Below are positions 47,812 to 58,841 of a stretch of DNA of 64,000 nucleotides, piece after piece. The position numbers were made by a program, and so were the translations under genes. Each line of letters opens with the position of its first letter. The first letter of the stretch is position 1. The DNA lies in NCBI GenBank assembly GCA_033439295.1, contig JAVTLE010000023.1:930001-994000 (forward strand), given 5' to 3'. The stretch is from Deuterostichococcus epilithicus (Eukaryota; Chlorophyta; Trebouxiophyceae; Prasiolales; Stichococcaceae). Under the pieces are notes generated by a model. The model worked only from the letters and a program-made list of their open reading frames with translations. It did no database searches and was not told where the DNA came from.

Positions 47812-50800
47812 TCACTCAGTCCGGCGGCACGCCTCTAGGTTCTGCACCCAGGGCTTGACGTCCCCCACAAAGTGCCGGATGACTGGCGTCTGCCCGCCGC
47901 GGGTGACGTTGCGCCCGCCGATAGTGGACATGTGCACAGTGTTAACCTGCGCGAACAAGAACACCGCATGGCATTGGACACGTGCACTCACCATCATGGA
48001 AGTATAGCATGCCGACCACAGGTGGGCCCTTGCATACATCAGCTCCATCAAAAGTTCAAAGCAAGCTTCGCCTGCGGCACAGGGACAACAATGCACCAGA
48101 GAATTGAACTCCTGCGGCAGCGTCATCCTGCAGATGGGCAAACAAGCAGGTTGCGGAACGTACCTCACAGCAACACAGCCACTCCATGATGTGATGCTGC
48201 AAGTAATGCTCGAAGAGAATGGCGCAATTTGCCCTTTCAACTACCGTCCAAGACCCAAATTTGCCCACCTGGAGTGCTTGAAGTACCTGCGCATGGCATG
48301 GTCAGGCGTAAAAGCCACTATAATGGTACACACGAACCCACACCATCAAGCAGCAGCCAGTTGACGTGCCGCTGCCCGAACCGCTGCTACCAACACCTCA
48401 GCGGCATGTAAAGCGGGCCTGCTTGGGTCTTTCGAATCCGCACCAGTCCAGAAAGGTCTGCTCCGCACTGTGGAAGGGGAACTGCAGCATGGGGTTGCTG
48501 AGCGCTAGCTGCTGCATATGCGTTGCGACGGTCGCGCAGGGCCGGAAGAACAGCACCCCCCCTTGCGCCTGCCCCATGGAGCTGTACCTGCCCAAAAGAG
48601 GAACGGCAGGCGGATGGTCAGACAGAGGGTCGGAAGGGCTGCCACTGATAGGACGCATGTCGCCAGCTCAATGCAAGCGCTCGGCACAGCAAAAGGTGAT
48701 GCGGCACCGCGGGCTATTGCTGGCGCCTGCCACGGGGCTGAGCTGGTGAGCACCAGTCCTCACGAGGGGCGCCTGCTGAATGCCAACCAAGCGGCTCTTC
48801 AGTGCCTTCAGACATGGCAAGTCAGCCGGCAATGAGCTGCACTCACTTGGGCCAAGCGGGCACTCGGTCAGCATCGAGCACCGTCGCGAAGTCCGTTGGC
48901 AGGTCGAACACCCAAGAGATGTCCTTGTCCTGCGGTGGCACAGAGCAGCCTGTGTCGACACTCTTTCGAAGGATCAGAGCCGCATATGAAGCGCGGCGCC
49001 TGCAGCACCGGCAGTTCCCGGCGGCGCAGGGCAGCGCGTTCGGACCAGCTGCCGACTGGCGCTTTGTGCACACACACGTAGCAGCCACGTTGCCGGAGAT
49101 GTGTGCAGGATCTTCCCGCAGGGTCCGCACCACCATCATGTCGCTATCGAGCATAAGCACCGCGTCCCACTGTAAAAGCTGCCAGCCACGAATCTTTATC
49201 CAGTTCAGACTGAACCTGCAGGCACAACTGTCAGGATTTGGGGTGTTTTGGTGTATAGGGTTCTGAGTTCTGCCTCGATCCAGGACGCAGTCGGTCTCGC
49301 AGGTCTTTGCAGCGAGGTTCGTATTCTTGACGAGGTGTCCTGACGTGCCTTACCGAGACAGCATGACGGGGGCCGGCACTCATGCGATCTGCGCCAATCA
49401 ATGCAGATGGGGAGCCGCACCATGGACTCAACAGCCGCAACGTAGGCTCTATCTACGGCGCGTAGGCTTTCCGCACCGCTGCAGGACATTGTTGCGGAAC
49501 TGGAACTCCGGGACGACCTGTAGCTGCGCGATGTCCCGCACGGCTGCCAGCGTCTCCGGCCGCAGATCGCCGTCCACCGTCAGCACCACCAGCGGCAGTC
49601 CCGGGTTGGTCCGGTTCAGCGAGCATGCCAGCGCCTGCAAGTAACCACGATCACGCAGTTCGACTTCGGAGCATGCGGCCATTTGACTTTCAAACGGCTG
49701 CACAGTGCAGGAAGTTGATGTGGCCAGCACACGGGATGTCACAGAGCACCGCTGCACGCTGCTGCACTCCTCCGAGCCCGGACGCACTTCACGGCCACGC
49801 GGGGGTTGCAGTCGCCTCGGGACACATTATGCGGAAGGCAGCCAAGATGCCATGCAGGCACCGGTCAGGATGTGCGAGGAGAGTTTGAGGAAGCGCCTGC
49901 GTTAGCCCGAGGTAGAGATCTGTTCGCAGCATGGTCACAACGGCGTTGCGGCTGGGCCGGCTGTGCGGCGGCAGGCAGCTGAGCCCCTGGCAGCAGCGGG
50001 GCATTGAGTCATGCGGCTCCAGCCGGCCCCGGTAGTACGGGTCCAACCTGGCAGGATGTAGGAAGGAGCAGTCGCAGTGTGAGCAGGGCGGGATGTTGCG
50101 GCAGGTTCTGTCGTCCTGAGCAGCACGGCGGCGCCGCATGCAATGGCGAAGGCCACTACCATCACGAATTTGATGCAGGTATCAGGTGCTCAAAAGTTGG
50201 TGAAGCTGACAGTAGTGTGACATGGCACAAATGTGCAAGGAAGTAGGACACAGGTCAACTGCGTCAGGGCTGCCGCCCACCAGAGTATCGTGCTGGCGGC
50301 TACCCTGCCGAAGTGACGCGTGAGGTGGCTGTCGTTGCCGCGCTGCAAATCCCAGACTGTGCGGCCCGCGACCGCAGCCACGAGCAGCAGCACGGCACAC
50401 GCGGCAGCGGCCCAGCTTGTGAGGCTGAGGTTGCACCTGCGACCAGCAGAGCAAGTTCGGCATTGAAGAAGTTGCGATCCCATTAAGAGGGTTTCCATCG
50501 AGCTCCCAGATCGATGCACTGTAATATATGACCAGCGCCAGTTGTTTCGCGTCCGCATGTGTCATGGCAGGCGGATAGTTCTCATCAGGCGTGCGCCAAA
50601 GACGTTTGCCGCATGAATCAGTCCAGATGCTCAGCATCGCCCGCAGATCTGATCGATCTAGGACACGACTATATAGTTTCAGCCCCAGTCGTCGTCAGGC
50701 ACTTGCAATCGACAGGATGGAGGTGAGCACCTGCGTCGGGAGCTGCACCAGGGCTTGTCCCCAGCCTCGGCAGCATCTCGCTGCGACTCCAGGTCATCTG

Positions 50801-50897
50801 AAAGACTTGCAGACTTTGAACGGCGAAGATGATGCTGGCATAGGTCTGTGAGGTGCTGGCTGCATTCAGACGGCAGGTGCACCAAAGCGCCTCTCAT
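47812..50897 (-). CDS. GT8-type glycosyltransferase, type II membrane protein, paralog A, 9 exons
   Basis: Exons (high to low): 50897-50749, 50436-50281, 50047-49897, 49634-49477, 49215-49131, 48929-48847, 48587-48444, 48286-48269, 48127-47812; 419 aa if the last exon is unspliced. A short cytosolic segment is followed by a signal anchor (AAAACAVLLLVAAVAG), a Cys-containing stalk (PYYRGR, RCCQGLSCLP), then the GT-A fold: VVTMLRTDLYL, LPLVVLTVDGDL, the metal-binding DxD in VLMLDSDMMV, LPTDFATVLDAD, GQAQGGVLFFRP and HFVGDVKPW, the GT8 active-site motif. The architecture suggests a Golgi-lumen enzyme using a nucleotide sugar; the acceptor is unknown. The last exon carries about 30 extra residues relative to paralog B and contains a GTGAGT that could define a 45-nt in-frame intron. 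The third intron has a GC donor. Confidence 0.85.
48269..48286 (-). other. 18-nt microexon of GT8 paralog A
   Basis: GTACTTCAAGCACTCCAG flanked by CAG and GTGGGC. Together with the neighbouring phases it encodes YFKHSR. The same 18-nt exon exists in paralog B (52216-52233), so it predates the duplication. Confidence 0.75.
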
Positions 50898-51767
50898 CGG
50901 TGGTCTCTCCGACACCTTGCCAATGGCGATAGAGCGCCCAGGGCAGTATCGATCGATCAAGTGAGATCTAGATGCTTGAATCAGGGTCTGTGGCGGTCCG
51001 GCGGTTTGCAGTGTGGTGGCACGGGGTGCTATGATCGCGGCTGCTACAGGAGTCAGCGGTGCAAGCCGATACGGGATGCCACAGGACAAATGCAAGAGCT
51101 CTGGAACAGTCTAAGACCCACACGCGGCATGCGGCCACCTTCTGCCGACACATGGCGTTTTGTCAGCCTATTGCACATGGATCTGCATTGTGCAGAAGCC
51201 ACACCAGTTTCTGGGTCGTGCCAAGTCGGACATATATTACCTTTTTCAAAACCTGGCAAACACAGAAAAACCAGAAAAATCCAGAAAAAAGAGGAGAAAA
51301 CCCAAAAAACCGAGAAAATTCGGAGAAAAAATCGATAAAAACATCCTTTTTGTAATGAAGAAAATCGATGAGAACAATCTATGGATTTTTCATGGAAGAA
51401 AAATCGATGTTTCTTGTAGATGTTGCGATGTTTTCCCTAACAGCTGTTCACGGCCATTGCGAATTGAGAGCTAGGAAAAAAGGCTGCATCTGCGGCCTTG
51501 CACGAAATCGAAACCATCCGCCTGAAAGTAACGCTGAATGTGCCACGGCTCGCTGGAATAATTTAACAGACTGATTCTCACGCCCCAGCTGAGGAGCTTC
51601 TGCGGTCTGAAGCCTTCGATTCACCGACCTACTTGAAACACACGCATCCACGAAAGCGGCCGTCATGTATCCCCAGAATCATGTTCACTTCGTCTCAGTT
51701 GCCGCATGCGCGTGCCATCTGCAGCGGGTTCACCAAATCATGCCATGCCGCAGGGCCACAGGCTGCG
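50898..51767. other. intergenic between the tandem GT8 genes, with an A-rich island
   Basis: Promoter of paralog A and 3'UTR of paralog B. The stretch 51241-51430 is very rich in A on the plus strand, in sharp contrast to the GC-rich surroundings. It also holds several ATCGAT sites. An open frame across it (51160-51474, Lys-rich) has base composition unlike any gene here and I do not call it coding. Confidence 0.55.
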
Positions 51768-54457
51768 TCACCCAGCCTGCCGGCTGGTGCACAGCCGCAA
51801 GTTTTCGGCCCACGGCTTGTCCGGGCCGCTGAAGTGGCGGATGACGGGCACCTGCGACCAGGACACGCTACAGAGTCTCTGTTGCGCTCATATCACAATG
51901 CTGCCCGGGCCTTTGCAACAGCGCACAAGGACTTCGTGCATGCACAACAGCTAGCTCACCGCGCCGCCGTGCGTGACATTGCGGCCATTGACAGGAGCGG
52001 TGTGCGCCGGTCCCACCAGCGCATTGTACTCTTGCGGCAGCGTCCACCTGCAGCGCAGGTGAATGAAATTTCGAGGCCTGTCAACGGAGAGGCGGCGGCT
52101 CTGCACGGTGCAGGAGCCCCGCATTGAGCATCATCAAGTTGCAGCAGAGGAACATGCCACTGGGCATGATGTATGCTCCGGTTTGCACACAAGCTTCCTC
52201 ATCGCCGAGACACACCTGGTGTACTTGAAGTACCTGCAAAGTAAATGAATAGTCAAAATCCGACAATTATTCTCAATTACAGTACCAGCAGATGCGCAGA
52301 CGTCAGCAACAATTGGCTGGCGCGGCCACCGGAAGGCAGGCAGCAGCTGCAAGGTGCACGCGCAAGGCGGCCCGAGCACTGGCAGGCGCACGGCAGGAAG
52401 GATGGGAGCTGACCAGTCCAAAAACGTCTGCTCCGCGTCGTGGTAGCGGTACTGCAGGTAATAGTTGTCCTGCGGAAAGGACCGTAGCAAAGATTTATTT
52501 CGTCCCACTCATACCAATCAACGTTGTGCTGTCCTGTCAACCGCACTGCTCACAACCTCACGGGATGTGGCTTCCTGCAACCCAAAGCACACGGCCGGAA
52601 TTGCAACAAGATGGTACCTGTGCCAGGTCCATCATGTGCTGCGCCACGGCCTGGCAGGGCCTGAAGAAGAGGAACCCACCCTGGCCCATGCCCATGGGGC
52701 TGAACCTGCAGGCGGCACCCAGAGCCACATCGTCATCATCAAAGTCATCATCCCCAGCTGTCGCCGCGGCTCCAGCCACTCGCATGATGCAGCGAGCAAC
52801 GAGGCGTGATGCTTCTGAGCGGCAGCACTGTGCATAGCACGCAGCAGGGCAGCACCAGAGGGACACGGTCGACGAAACAAAGGCGCACTTGGGCAGCGCG
52901 CGGAGCTTGTCCGTGTCAAGCACCTGTAACAGCAAGACACAACGTGTTGTGACAGCCTGCACACAGGTTATGCCTGCAGCACGAATGCATAACAGGCGCA
53001 AGAGACATTTGGGTCTTATGATGGTTGACGTCCACACCGTGGCAAAGTCTGTCGGCAGGCTGAAGATCCAGCGGATGTCAGAGTCCTGCAGCGTGTCGAC
53101 AGCATCATCACCCTCTGAAGGCTCCTGCCGCATATGTTCATCACGGACATGCACGCATGCAAACGGACCTACATGCGTAAAGCTGACGATATTTATAAAG
53201 CTAGATGACTCACCACCATCATGTCGCTGTCGAGCATGAGCACTGCGTCCCATTCAAAAAGTTGCCACCCCCGCAACTTCGCCCAGTTCAGGCTGAACCT
53301 GCGGACCAGGGAAGCAGCCGACAGGTCACAGCAGCGGCTTCAGCATGCACCCAGGCCGTGCCTGTTGATACGCAGAGCAAACATATACATCCTGTGGTTG
53401 TGGGTCCGACCAGCAGCTCGCAACTGGCGCAACTTGCGGTGGTCATGCGGCGGTGGCAGAGCAGGCGACTAAAGGCACCCTGTATCAAAGGAACCCACAC
53501 CGACCTGGGCGAGTTGTGGTTTGGGATGTAGAACTCCTCGACGAAGCGCAACTGCGCGATCTCCTGCACCGCCGCCAGCGTGTCTGTCTGCAGGTCGCCC
53601 ACGACGCTGAGCACGACCAGCGGCAGGCCCGGATTGGACGCCCGCAGCGAGCACGCCAGCGCCTTGAGCATCATCAGAGGAAACCCATGAGGACAAGCTT
53701 GAGGCGCCATGCAGGGGTCATGGTGACCGTTGAGGATATTATGCAGCCGTCAGAGTGTTTTTACAGCGCTTCTGGGGGCTGCCATCGAATTGCCAGCAGC
53801 CACGCTGCTGACAAGTCCTTGCCTGCAGCGGGGTGGGAAATGTCTGCCGCACATATTGCTGTTCATCTTCGGCAGCTTTGATATCTGCGCTCGAAAAACC
53901 GCACCTGCGTCAGGCCGAGGTACTGGTCTGTGCGCAGCAGCGTGACGACAGCGTGGCGATTGGCGGCGGCGCCCGCTGGCGGCAGGCACGCCGCCCCGTG
54001 GCAGCAGCGCGGTGACGGGTCGCTAACCTCCTGTCGCCCTCGGTAGTAGGGTGTGAAGTATAAGTAGAGGCTGAAGCCCACGCGGCCCGCGTACCAGGCC
54101 AGGGCGCTGCCGGGGGCGGACCAGGCCATGCGGCAGCCCGTGACGGCGGCCAGCAGCAGCAGGGCCAGGGCGATCAAGTGCCGGTGCCTGCAATGCACGG
54201 ATCCGGCGTCAGGCACGGAAGGGTCAAATTTGCGCAAGCGACGCCCGATGCAAGGCAAGGGAGAATTGGGCAAGGGTGGGTGAAGCGTCTCACCGTCTGC
54301 AGAAGCTCGGCTGCGGGTCCTGCAGGGCCTCTACCTCACCTATCTCCACTGAGAAGGAGGCCTCCGATGGCTGTCTGGAGCACCGGCGAAAGCAGTGCTG
54401 GAAGGTGCTGGCCGCCTCGTGATCGTCTTGCGGCAGGCAACTGAAACCATGTTTCAT
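51768..54457 (-). CDS. GT8-type glycosyltransferase, type II membrane protein, paralog B, 11 exons, 368 aa
   Basis: Exons (high to low): 54457-54294, 54187-53905, 53662-53505, 53298-53214, 53085-53038, 52923-52889, 52705-52618, 52469-52414, 52233-52216, 52047-51960, 51851-51768 (TGA); phases close. The N-terminus begins MKHGFSCLPQDDHEAASTFQ; the signal anchor is LIALALLLLAAVTGC. The stalk shares PYYRGR and a CC..AACLP cysteine cluster with paralog A. The catalytic part has VVTLLRTDQYL, LPLVVLSVVGDLQTDTLAAV, DSD in VLMLDSDMMV (about residues 225-227), LPTDFATVLDTD, GMGQGGFLFFRP, DAEQTFLDW and HFSGPDKPW. It is tandem to and co-oriented with paralog A, with equal coding lengths in several homologous segments, so the pair arose by local gene duplication. 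It has introns inside segments that are single exons in A. Confidence 0.88.
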
Positions 54458-55397
54458 GCTTCTCAACAATCAAACAGAAAACGCCGAGTCCGAAGCGTGG
54501 CTGTGTCGCTGCCTTGCGCTCTATATGCCGAATACGGGTGCCCGCCACTAGGGAGCCTGATCGACACCGGATCACACTCCTCGCGATCGTTCAGTCACGC
54601 AGGTGAGTGTGCTGTTGTGTTTCCAGCTCACTGCCGAGGCCCGGTCAGCTTTGACAAGTCGGATCCCGAGGAATGGCCGCAGCCTGTCAAGTCTCCGGCT
54701 GTACGCCGCAGCACCGCTGCACTACCCAAGGACTGCTAAGCGGCGATTCTGATGCTGCTCGGATGGGCTGGCTAAAGTCAACCTTTGCTTGTCATGCGCC
54801 ACGCGACGGTGTCGGACAGCCGAGGTGCTCACAGACCGAGACGCAGAGAAAGCTGGGACCAGATGGCCGGGTCGAAAGGCAAGCAGGCGGTCGCCCAGCC
54901 TGATCCGCTGTGCCAATGGGCGCCTCGCAACCTAAAGGTCTGCGAGGTAGCGAAGTCGGTCTGGCATATGCGCAGAAGCCACCATGTCGTACGGGATTGA
55001 TAGTCCCACGGCACGCGCGCTGCCAGTGTAGGTGTCAGACAATATATGGCATCGCAGGAAGCAAGAAGTAGTACCTACACCCCATTCCTCCGTTAAAAGT
55101 TATTAAAATGTGTGGACGTCAGTTGCATGCCAGGTATTATGTAGAAGGCAACGAGCCGCCGCAGCAACAATTTCCAGGCTAGCCTAGCGCTGCTGTCAGA
55201 GGCCCAGGCACTGACGTGCCACTACAGACTGTGCCGCCGCCGCTGTGGAGTTAAGAACGTCACAGCCAACGAGGGTATTGGCAGGGCTGATCGGAGCAGC
55301 GTGCTTGCTGAGCGTGCGGAATCCCCCCTGAACACTCACATGCAGCAGCGTCAAGTCAGCCCTGCTTTCCAAGAGGCCAGGAGAAGCACGTGGTTCA
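54458..55397. other. intergenic, GT8-B promoter / CSTF2 3'UTR
   Basis: Between two minus-strand genes. I see no supported exon, RNA gene or repeat. Confidence 0.45.
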
Positions 55398-58383
55398 TCA
55401 GAAACCGCCTCCTTGCTGCCGCTGCAGCGCACGCAAACAAGCAGCCGTCAGCTGCTGAATCACGATGCACAGCAGGTCGCATGCGTCATGCAACTCGCGC
55501 GAGTGCCGGGTGTGAATGCTCATTGTCAGCCCGAAACCCACGAGGCAGCAACAACTACCAAGGCAGCGCGCTCACCATCTGCTGCTGCAGTGCAATGACT
55601 TGCGCCTTCTGCTGCGGCGGCAGCAGCTCGATCTGCGCCGCCGTGAGGTTCATGACCTGCGCCAGCAGCGCTGCAGGGCAGCAGCGAGCGCGATGTCGGC
55701 TGGGAGGCACTGTGTCGTGTCACGTCGGCCTCAGGAGGCGGCAGAGACCCAGCGCGTCGTTGCAGGCACGGCACCTAGACGCACAGGCGCGCCACAACAT
55801 TCCCAAGACCCCAGCGTGTCGGCGAGGCACAGCTTCGCCAAAGGGCTCACCCTTCTGCTGTTCCGAGTCGAGCTGCTGCGCCGGAGCCGCCTGCGGCGGT
55901 GGCGGCTGCTGCTGGGGCGGCGGCGCCACCTCCTGCTGCTGCGGCGGCTGCTGCGCCTGCTGCGAAGGCGAGTAGGGGGCGCCGCCGCCCTGGTAGTGCT
56001 GCGCCCGCGGGTCGCCAATGCCGCCGCCCAGTGAGTTCGGCTGTGGGGCGTCCATCATGTGGGGCTGTTGCTGCCGCGGGTCGCCGGGCCCACCGGCGTA
56101 TGGCTGCTGCTGGGGGGCCTGCTGCTGCGGCGCGGGCGCCCCGAAGTCTGACTGGCCGTAGGTGTCTGGACCAACGCCACCGTATGGCCCGCCCTGTTGC
56201 TGCAGCCCGTAATCCGGCTGCCCATACTGCTGCTGCAAAGTGCCAATTTCACGACTGGTGAGCTGGCTCGCAAGTGACAGCGCCACAAGTTCGCGCATCC
56301 CAGCCGTCACCTCCTAAACTCTGGTCATGTGCTCGTTTGGCAAAGAATTCATCGTAGAATTTGAGGATGGACAAAGGCCACCCTCAAGCACGGCTGTTTG
56401 GTTTGAAGGTTCTCACCTGGTCATAATTTGGCGGCCCGCCGTAGCCGCCCTGCTGCGATGGCGGCGCCTGCGACGCATACGGCTGCTGATGCTGGTGCAC
56501 TACAGGGGGTCCGCCACCGACGCCGCCGTATGGCACTCCCGCCTGCTGCCCCTGGTACATGGGCTGCGGCTGCGGCTGGTATGCCGGCGGCGGTGCCTGA
56601 TCATACTGCAGTGGCCCGCCGCCGCCGCCGCCGTTCATGTGCGCGGCCTCTGCTGCAGAAGCCGGCGCCGGCACCATCCCCAGCATAATCTGGGCCTGCG
56701 TCGCGGGGTCACACATGCAGGCTGTCGGAACCGTGCACATGCTTGCTGAATGTTGCGGAGGCGTACTGGTGTCCTGCTTGACCAACTAGGTTGCAATTGC
56801 AGCGAGCCTTGGTCCGCTTGTGGACCGCCTGCAAGGTGCATGCTGTGCCTGTGACTGCCTGGCCTGGGGCAGGCTGGACGGGTGGCACCTAAGCAACGAG
56901 CGGCGTCTGACCGTCGCACCTGAAACAGGGCCTTTGTCAGCTGCGGGTTCTGCACCATGATCTGCTTGGCCTGGCCGGGGTTCTGCTGTATCAAGCCCTT
57001 CATCTGGCCCATGATCTCGTACAGCTGCGCCCGCGACATGCCGGCCAGCGTGGAGGTTATCTTGTCGGCGCCGCCGGGCGCCGGTGGCGGCCCGTCGATG
57101 AGCGTCGCCATCGTGCCCGCCGCCCGCTGCGCGCTGTCGAGCCCCACCGCCTGTGGCACAGATTCCAAACCCTAAATATGCAATTGGAAGCAAACTCTCA
57201 TCGGTCGTGAGACCCCTGCACATGCCCTTGCCGCGACTGCCTGGTGGACAGGCTTCATGGCGCATTTTGACTGCATCAGCACGTCCAACAGAAGCAATTG
57301 CACGTGAGACCAACAGGAAAGCAGTGTGCAGCTAGAAACAGTGGACAGGTTTCACTGCTACTCACCCCCTGTGGCCTTGCGGGTCCCGCCCTCGGAGCGC
57401 GCGACCCATCACCTGCAACACGTTTGCACACTGTAGAGCACGCATGACACATCATGGCTGATCGCCGCTTCCACAAGGCCCATTAGGCAGCACTGACCAA
57501 CACGAAAAGTGGCGCCGGCGCTGTCTGTATCATTTCGACGGAAAACCCGAGCAGCAAAACGGCATCTACGCCAACCCCGTCACTGAAACCTCCACATTCT
57601 ATGGAACATTGTGAACGAAGGTGGAATCAAGTGTCATAATGATGCGCACCTCCGGGCGGTCCTCGCTCCTTATCCTCAGCGAAGTCCACATGGATGCGGC
57701 GGCCGTTGATCTCGTGGCCGTTCAGGTTGCGCTGTGCGCTCGCCTGAGCAGCATTCAGATCACAGTGCTGAGGTCAAGGAGCCACAGCAGACGAGACAGA
57801 TGAAGCTGCACCTGAGGTCGCTTCAGTGTGACCGCCAGCCATGCTCACCGCTGTTGGGATGTCGTAGTACTCGCAAAAGCCGAAGCCCTTCGGTTTGCCC
57901 GTCTCGCGGTCCGTGACCACTCTGCGTTGAAAGCGGCAATCGACTAAGAGGCGATGTGTGTGAACGGACAACCATAATGCGCATGTGCAGAGCAGGTGTC
58001 GAAGGGGCGCGCCGCTATGGATCCGAAGCGGGTTACGCGGATGTTTGAAATGTGAAGAGATCGTGACAACAGAATTTGCCAATAGACGGCGTCAGCTTGA
58101 CGAACTTGAAGCAGTAACAGTGGATAGAATGTGCGCTGTGGACGGCGGAATTGCACCTGAACGTCTTGATGGGCCCCACCTCCGCGAACAGCTCCCTCAG
58201 CTGCGGCTCTGTGATGTCCCATGGCAGATTGCCAACTGCGATGCAAGGCAGTCGCGTGTCAACTTATAGTCTCGCGCCACGGGGATCATACCAACACATT
58301 GTCAGGCCTGTGTGCTGCAACGCACTGAAGCAGGTGCGCGTCGGCGGGCGTGGCCCCCTGTCCCTGCCACCCTTGTCTCCCAT
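55398..58383 (-). CDS. CSTF2: cleavage stimulation factor subunit 2 (CstF64), 10 exons, 447 aa
   Basis: Exons (high to low): 58383-58371, 58262-58157, 57921-57849, 57743-57650, 57412-57366, 57150-56920, 56695-56417, 56232-55851, 55670-55576, 55421-55398; phases close. The first two exons join as [20 protein letters not shown]. The RRM has RNP2 (IAVGNL) and RNP1 (KGFGFCEY) and binds the GU-rich element downstream of poly(A) sites. The hinge, [20 protein letters not shown] then QLTKALFQ, is the CSTF3/symplekin-binding domain. A long Gln/Pro/Gly-rich linker follows. The C-terminal helical bundle, [20 protein letters not shown], binds Pcf11. This order is diagnostic of CstF64. The 13-nt first exon and the 24-nt last exon (ending RQQGGGF) are the least certain parts. 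The gene is divergent from the BSD gene. Confidence 0.93.
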
Positions 58384-58841
58384 CGCAGACCGTCGAGTGT
58401 CTAACGGTCGAATGTGGCGCCGGGCTGCAGGTGATGCGGCCAAGTAAAAGTGCCCGCAAAGCCGTCAAAGCTGCAGAGGCGTGTCTGGATGGAAGTGTGC
58501 AGACGAGTCGATGCAAGAGAGGCGACAGCTTGCAGCTGACCTAAGCGACAAATGGCCCTGCTGCACCTCGGCATTTCGCCATTTGCCGTTTCGAAGCAGA
58601 CCGCCGGGAAACCGACACTGACTGCCTTCGCTGGTAGTCTCACGTCTGCACTGGTCAGTGCTGAGGCATCGAGCATGTGCACGAGCTCGCAGGTCTGCAG
58701 CAGACGCTTGTTGCATCTTAACCGAACCACAGCGACGGCAGGTGTGTTGGGCGCGGGGGCCGACGCTGTGCAACTCGTCAAGCGCTCAGGACTCAGCCCC
58801 TCTGGTCGTCTCGGCAGTTTCCGACAGTTGCAAGCGACCCC
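58384..58841. promoter_or_regulatory. bidirectional promoter region (CSTF2 / BSD gene)
   Basis: Head-to-head start codons are 458 bp apart, so both promoters and 5'UTRs must share this interval. I see no coding exon and no clear TATA element. Confidence 0.5.

Noticed and set aside
51160-51474. Lys-rich 104-codon open frame over the A-rich island
   Set aside because: Codon use reflects only A-richness; no match to neighbouring gene style and no domain.
55301-55975. 224-codon plus-strand open frame rich in Cys and Gly
   Set aside because: It is the antisense of the Gln-rich linker and C-terminal exons of CSTF2.
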